Below are positions 61,334 through 64,000 of a stretch of DNA of 64,000 nucleotides, piece after piece (within the stretch, counting starts at the first letter, position 1; every line of letters starts with the position of its first letter). The stretch lies in assembly GCF_002088975.1 (NCBI RefSeq), contig NZ_NCST01000041.1, positions 62,001-126,000 of the forward strand, in the 5' to 3' direction. Under the pieces are notes generated by a model. The model did no database searches and was not told the origin of the DNA. It saw nothing but the letters and a program-made list of their open reading frames with translations. The position numbers and the translations under genes were made by a program. Source of the DNA: Henriciella aquimarina. Its GTDB lineage: Bacteria > Pseudomonadota > Alphaproteobacteria > Caulobacterales > Hyphomonadaceae.

Positions 61334-63970
61334 TTAGAAGGTCTTCTTCAGACCGGCATAGAGATAGCGTCCACGCAGATCGCCGATATAGCGGTCCCAG
61401 CCATCGGTGCTTTCAGCCACGAACGGCAGGTCGGCATTGAAGAGGTTCTCGGCTCCGACATAGGCCCGCAGGCCGGACAGGAGGCCGAAGCGCTCGGCCG
61501 CGGCAGTGTCGGTGAACTCATAGCCGAGCTGCAGGTCGACCGTGGTGTACTCATCGACACGGCGGTCGATGCCGGCCGATTCCACAACGTCGCGGTAACC
61601 ATCGGTATAGTGGATGCCGAGGGAGGCATCGACCGGCCCCCAATAGCCATTCACCGTGCCCGACAGGCGAAGCTCCGGCATCGGGCCGAACGCACTGCTG
61701 TATTCATCGAGATATTCGATGGTCACGTCCGCGCCGGTTTCCTTGAACTCGGTCAGACGCGTGGCATTGAGCAGGAAGCGGTATGTCCCGTAGCTGTCGG
61801 TCTCATAGTCATAGTTCAGGCTGATATCGACGCCCGAGACAGACCGCGTACCGCCATTGTCGAGCCGCAGATCGAGGGTCGGATAGAGCGTCACCGGATC
61901 ACGCGTGATCGAGCCGGCGGTTTCCGTGCCGTTGAGCAGGGCCTGACCGTCCGGCTGACGGATGATGTTGGAAATCTCCATGTCCCAATAGTCGACCGTG
62001 AAGAAGAGATTCGGCGCGAAGTCGGGCTGGAAGATCACACCGGCGCTCAGCGTCTCGCCCTCTTCCGGGTCGAGTTCGCTATTGCCCCCATAGATGCGGT
62101 CGACCGGGAGGAAGCCATCCCGGACCGGGTCATAGTAGAAACCGCCGCCTTCTGTGTTGTAGCGGACCGGATCGGTCAGCGCGGACACGCTCGGCGCCCG
62201 GAAGGTCTCCGCATAGGAGCCACGCAGGACGACACTCTCGCCGAACAGGCCGATGCGGCCGAGCACCTGGCCAACCGTCGAGGAACCGAAATCGCTATAC
62301 TCCTCGCTGCGGAGCGCGCCGCGCATCTCGATGGACTGGACCGTCGCATTCTCGACCGGCGCACTGAAGAGCGGCACACGCAGCTCCCCGAAGAAGGCGT
62401 CGATCTCGCGGCTGCCGCTCTCGCTCTGGAGCGGACCGCCCATCCACCAGTAGCTGGCCGTGGACCAGCCGCCGCTGGGCGTGAAATCGAACGAGACATC
62501 GCGGTGCTGATAGCCCGCCGCATACTGGACATTGCCCTGCCCGAAGAAGTCGAACAGATCACCGCTGACGGTGGCGTCGAAGGTCTCGACCTGGTTCTCC
62601 TGCACCCAGTGCGCATCCGGGCTGATCGCGTCGAGCACGTCGGCATCATTGCACCAGTAGCAGAAGGGATTGAAATCCCCGGCCGTGGCAGCCGCCTGGG
62701 CCGGCGCATAGTTGATGTCGTTCTGGTAGTTCTCGTCGATTTCCTGCTTGTAGTAGGTGTAACCGACATCGTAATTGAACCAGCTGGCCAGCGCGCCTTC
62801 GAAACCGACCGTGCCCTGCAGCGAGGTGGTCTCGAAATCTTCGGTCATCAGGCCAGCGGCCTGCTCGCCGAAGGTGTAGACGACAACGACGTCCTCGCCG
62901 AAGGGATTGTTCGGATTGTCGGCGCCAACCGCGACATCGGTATAGGGCGGGTTCGCGATGAACTTCTGATCGCGCTGGTCGTAGACGCCGCGGGAATAGA
63001 ATTCCAGCTTGTCGGGAATGGCCTCATAGCTGGCCGCCCAGTGACCGGACAGACGCTCTTGCGGCGGATAGGTGCCGTACTCGTTCGTCGATTCCGCCTG
63101 ACGGTCGAAATCATAGGCCATGAAGTCGCTGACATCGGTCGGCACATAGCCCGGGTCGAAGCGGTCGATGTCGACGCTGTAAGAGGAGCCGGCATTCGGG
63201 CCGCTCTGGACGATGATCTGGTGCGGCGAACCATTGAAGCTGCTGCGCCGGTCAAGCCCGCCATACTCGGTATAGTCCCGGCTGGCTGTCAGCTCGCGGT
63301 CATGCTTGTTGAAGCCTTCCCGGTCCTGATAGGCCAAGCTGCCGGTGAAGTTGAACGGACCCTTGTCAAAGCCGATGACGCCGGCGATCCGCGCGGTCTC
63401 GGCCCCGCCTTCGGTGGCCCCGCCATAGGAGGTGGTCAGCTCGAGACCGTTGAAGTCCTTTCTCAGGCGAATGTTCACCACGCCGGCCACGGCGTCGGAG
63501 CCATAGATGGCGGACGCGCCGGTTTTCAGCACTTCGACGCCTTCGATGGCCTCGGCCGGGATCGCGCCGATATCGGCGACATTCTCACCGGCCAGACGTC
63601 GGCCGTCGACCAGGACCAGCGTGTACTGGTCGCCCACGCCGCGCAGGTTGATGGAGGACCGGCCGCCGCCATACTCGTCGGTCGTCGAGGAATTGCTGAT
63701 ACCGGTATTGACCGGAAGCTCGCGGAGGAAGTCTGCAGCCGACTCGGCCGGCGTGTTCTCCAGCTGGTCGCGCGTCACATACTGGACAGGCTGGGCTGTC
63801 GTGTCGGACGTCATCGACGGCGTCTTGATAAGGCTGCCGACCACGACAACCGTATCCATCTGGGCCTCATCCTCCCCCTGCTGCGCTACCGCAATCGGTG
63901 CGGTGGCCGCGAGCACGGCCGCCGAGCTGGCGACGAGCATTGTGCGCTTGAAACTGATGCCTGCATTCAT
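61334..63970 (-). CDS. TonB-dependent receptor, peptide-utilisation cluster
   Basis: An 878-residue outer-membrane receptor. It has a signal peptide (MLVASSAAVLAATAPIAVA), TonB-box region TVVVVGSLIK, a plug with INLRGVGDQYTLVLVDGRRLAGENVADIGAIPAEAIEGVEVLKTGASAIYGSDAVAGVVNI, and a barrel ending in GLKKTF. The VLVDGRR-type plug is frequent in receptors beside peptidase genes in Xanthomonas, Caulobacter and relatives. The start has AAAGGGGAAAG upstream. The window ends 30 bases before it, so the promoter is not visible. Confidence 0.92.
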   Translation of the reverse strand: MNAGISFKRTMLVASSAAVLAATAPIAVAQQGEDEAQMDTVVVVGSLIKTPSMTSDTTAQPVQYVTRDQLENTPAESAADFLRELPVNTGISNSSTTDEYGGGRSSINLRGVGDQYTLVLVDGRRLAGENVADIGAIPAEAIEGVEVLKTGASAIYGSDAVAGVVNIRLRKDFNGLELTTSYGGATEGGAETARIAGVIGFDKGPFNFTGSLAYQDREGFNKHDRELTASRDYTEYGGLDRRSSFNGSPHQIIVQSGPNAGSSYSVDIDRFDPGYVPTDVSDFMAYDFDRQAESTNEYGTYPPQERLSGHWAASYEAIPDKLEFYSRGVYDQRDQKFIANPPYTDVAVGADNPNNPFGEDVVVVYTFGEQAAGLMTEDFETTSLQGTVGFEGALASWFNYDVGYTYYKQEIDENYQNDINYAPAQAAATAGDFNPFCYWCNDADVLDAISPDAHWVQENQVETFDATVSGDLFDFFGQGNVQYAAGYQHRDVSFDFTPSGGWSTASYWWMGGPLQSESGSREIDAFFGELRVPLFSAPVENATVQSIEMRGALRSEEYSDFGSSTVGQVLGRIGLFGESVVLRGSYAETFRAPSVSALTDPVRYNTEGGGFYYDPVRDGFLPVDRIYGGNSELDPEEGETLSAGVIFQPDFAPNLFFTVDYWDMEISNIIRQPDGQALLNGTETAGSITRDPVTLYPTLDLRLDNGGTRSVSGVDISLNYDYETDSYGTYRFLLNATRLTEFKETGADVTIEYLDEYSSAFGPMPELRLSGTVNGYWGPVDASLGIHYTDGYRDVVESAGIDRRVDEYTTVDLQLGYEFTDTAAAERFGLLSGLRAYVGAENLFNADLPFVAESTDGWDRYIGDLRGRYLYAGLKKTF

Positions 63971-64000
63971 GGCTTTCCCCTTTGTTGCCCATGAAGCGAC

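Noticed and set aside
61127-63994. 955-residue open frame antisense to the second TonB receptor
   Set aside because: Shadow of a high-GC coding sequence; no domain, no ribosome site, and it runs through the intergenic inverted repeat.
1-64000. CRISPR arrays, tandem repeats, insertion sequences, prophage, tRNA genes
   Set aside because: Looked for repeated spacers, transposase or integrase motifs and T-loop (GGTTCGA-type) signatures; none could be supported. The GTTCGA at 310-315 is part of a terminator hairpin.

Overview
This is a high-GC, gene-dense stretch of an alphaproteobacterial chromosome. The housekeeping order (rplI - dnaB - alr - mlaE/mlaF - radA - cvpA - purF, then der, a bamB-like gene and panB on the other strand), an UrcA-family secreted protein, and two large TonB receptors beside peptidases fit a marine Hyphomonadaceae/Caulobacterales-type organism. 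That placement rests on gene content and remembered protein similarity, not on a search. No tRNA, rRNA, CRISPR array, insertion sequence or prophage was seen.

Region 1 (1-25.6 kb) is mostly core. It has ribosomal protein L9, replicative helicase, alanine racemase, the Mla lipid-transport pair, RadA, CvpA, PurF, EngA/Der, an outer-membrane assembly lipoprotein with a YfgM-like partner, PanB, NnrU, a FAD monooxygenase, a quinone oxidoreductase, a prepilin peptidase and a BCCT betaine-type transporter. A TonB receptor follows, separated from a TPR-sulfotransferase by a strong terminator, and then a MarR regulator.

Region 2 (26.4-41.9 kb) is a nearly uninterrupted plus-strand block and the most unusual part. 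It runs: an isoquinoline-oxidoreductase-type molybdenum hydroxylase (2Fe-2S and molybdopterin subunits), flavocytochrome c sulfide dehydrogenase-like FccA/FccB, SoxX, SoxY, SoxZ, SoxA, a DNA-binding-only ModE-like regulator, an XdhC-MocA fusion, MoaA, MoaD, MoaE, MoaB, MoaC, MoeA and the molybdate transporter ModABC. One lipoprotein cytochrome c lies antisense between moeA and modA. There is no soxB or soxCD, SoxY lacks the usual GGCGG tail, and four of the exported proteins have lipoprotein-type signals. The layout suggests a membrane-tethered Mo hydroxylase and sulfur-carrier system with its own cofactor and metal supply.

Region 3 (41.9-64 kb) looks like an island for scavenging peptides and D-amino acids. 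One minus-strand series holds two beta-lactamase-fold serine hydrolases (one cytoplasmic, one exported), D-serine ammonia-lyase DsdA, an AGCS symporter, and the D-glutamate pair DgcA/DgcN. A TetR gene is divergent from an iminosuccinate-reductase-like gene and a zinc/PLP fold-III D-amino acid lyase. A second minus-strand series holds a TonB receptor, POT peptide transporter, metal-ligand-less M24 protein, S9 dipeptidyl peptidase and a Cys/Met-metabolism PLP enzyme. The two minus-strand series have a nearly identical TTRCATACAA box upstream of their serine-hydrolase and PLP-enzyme genes.
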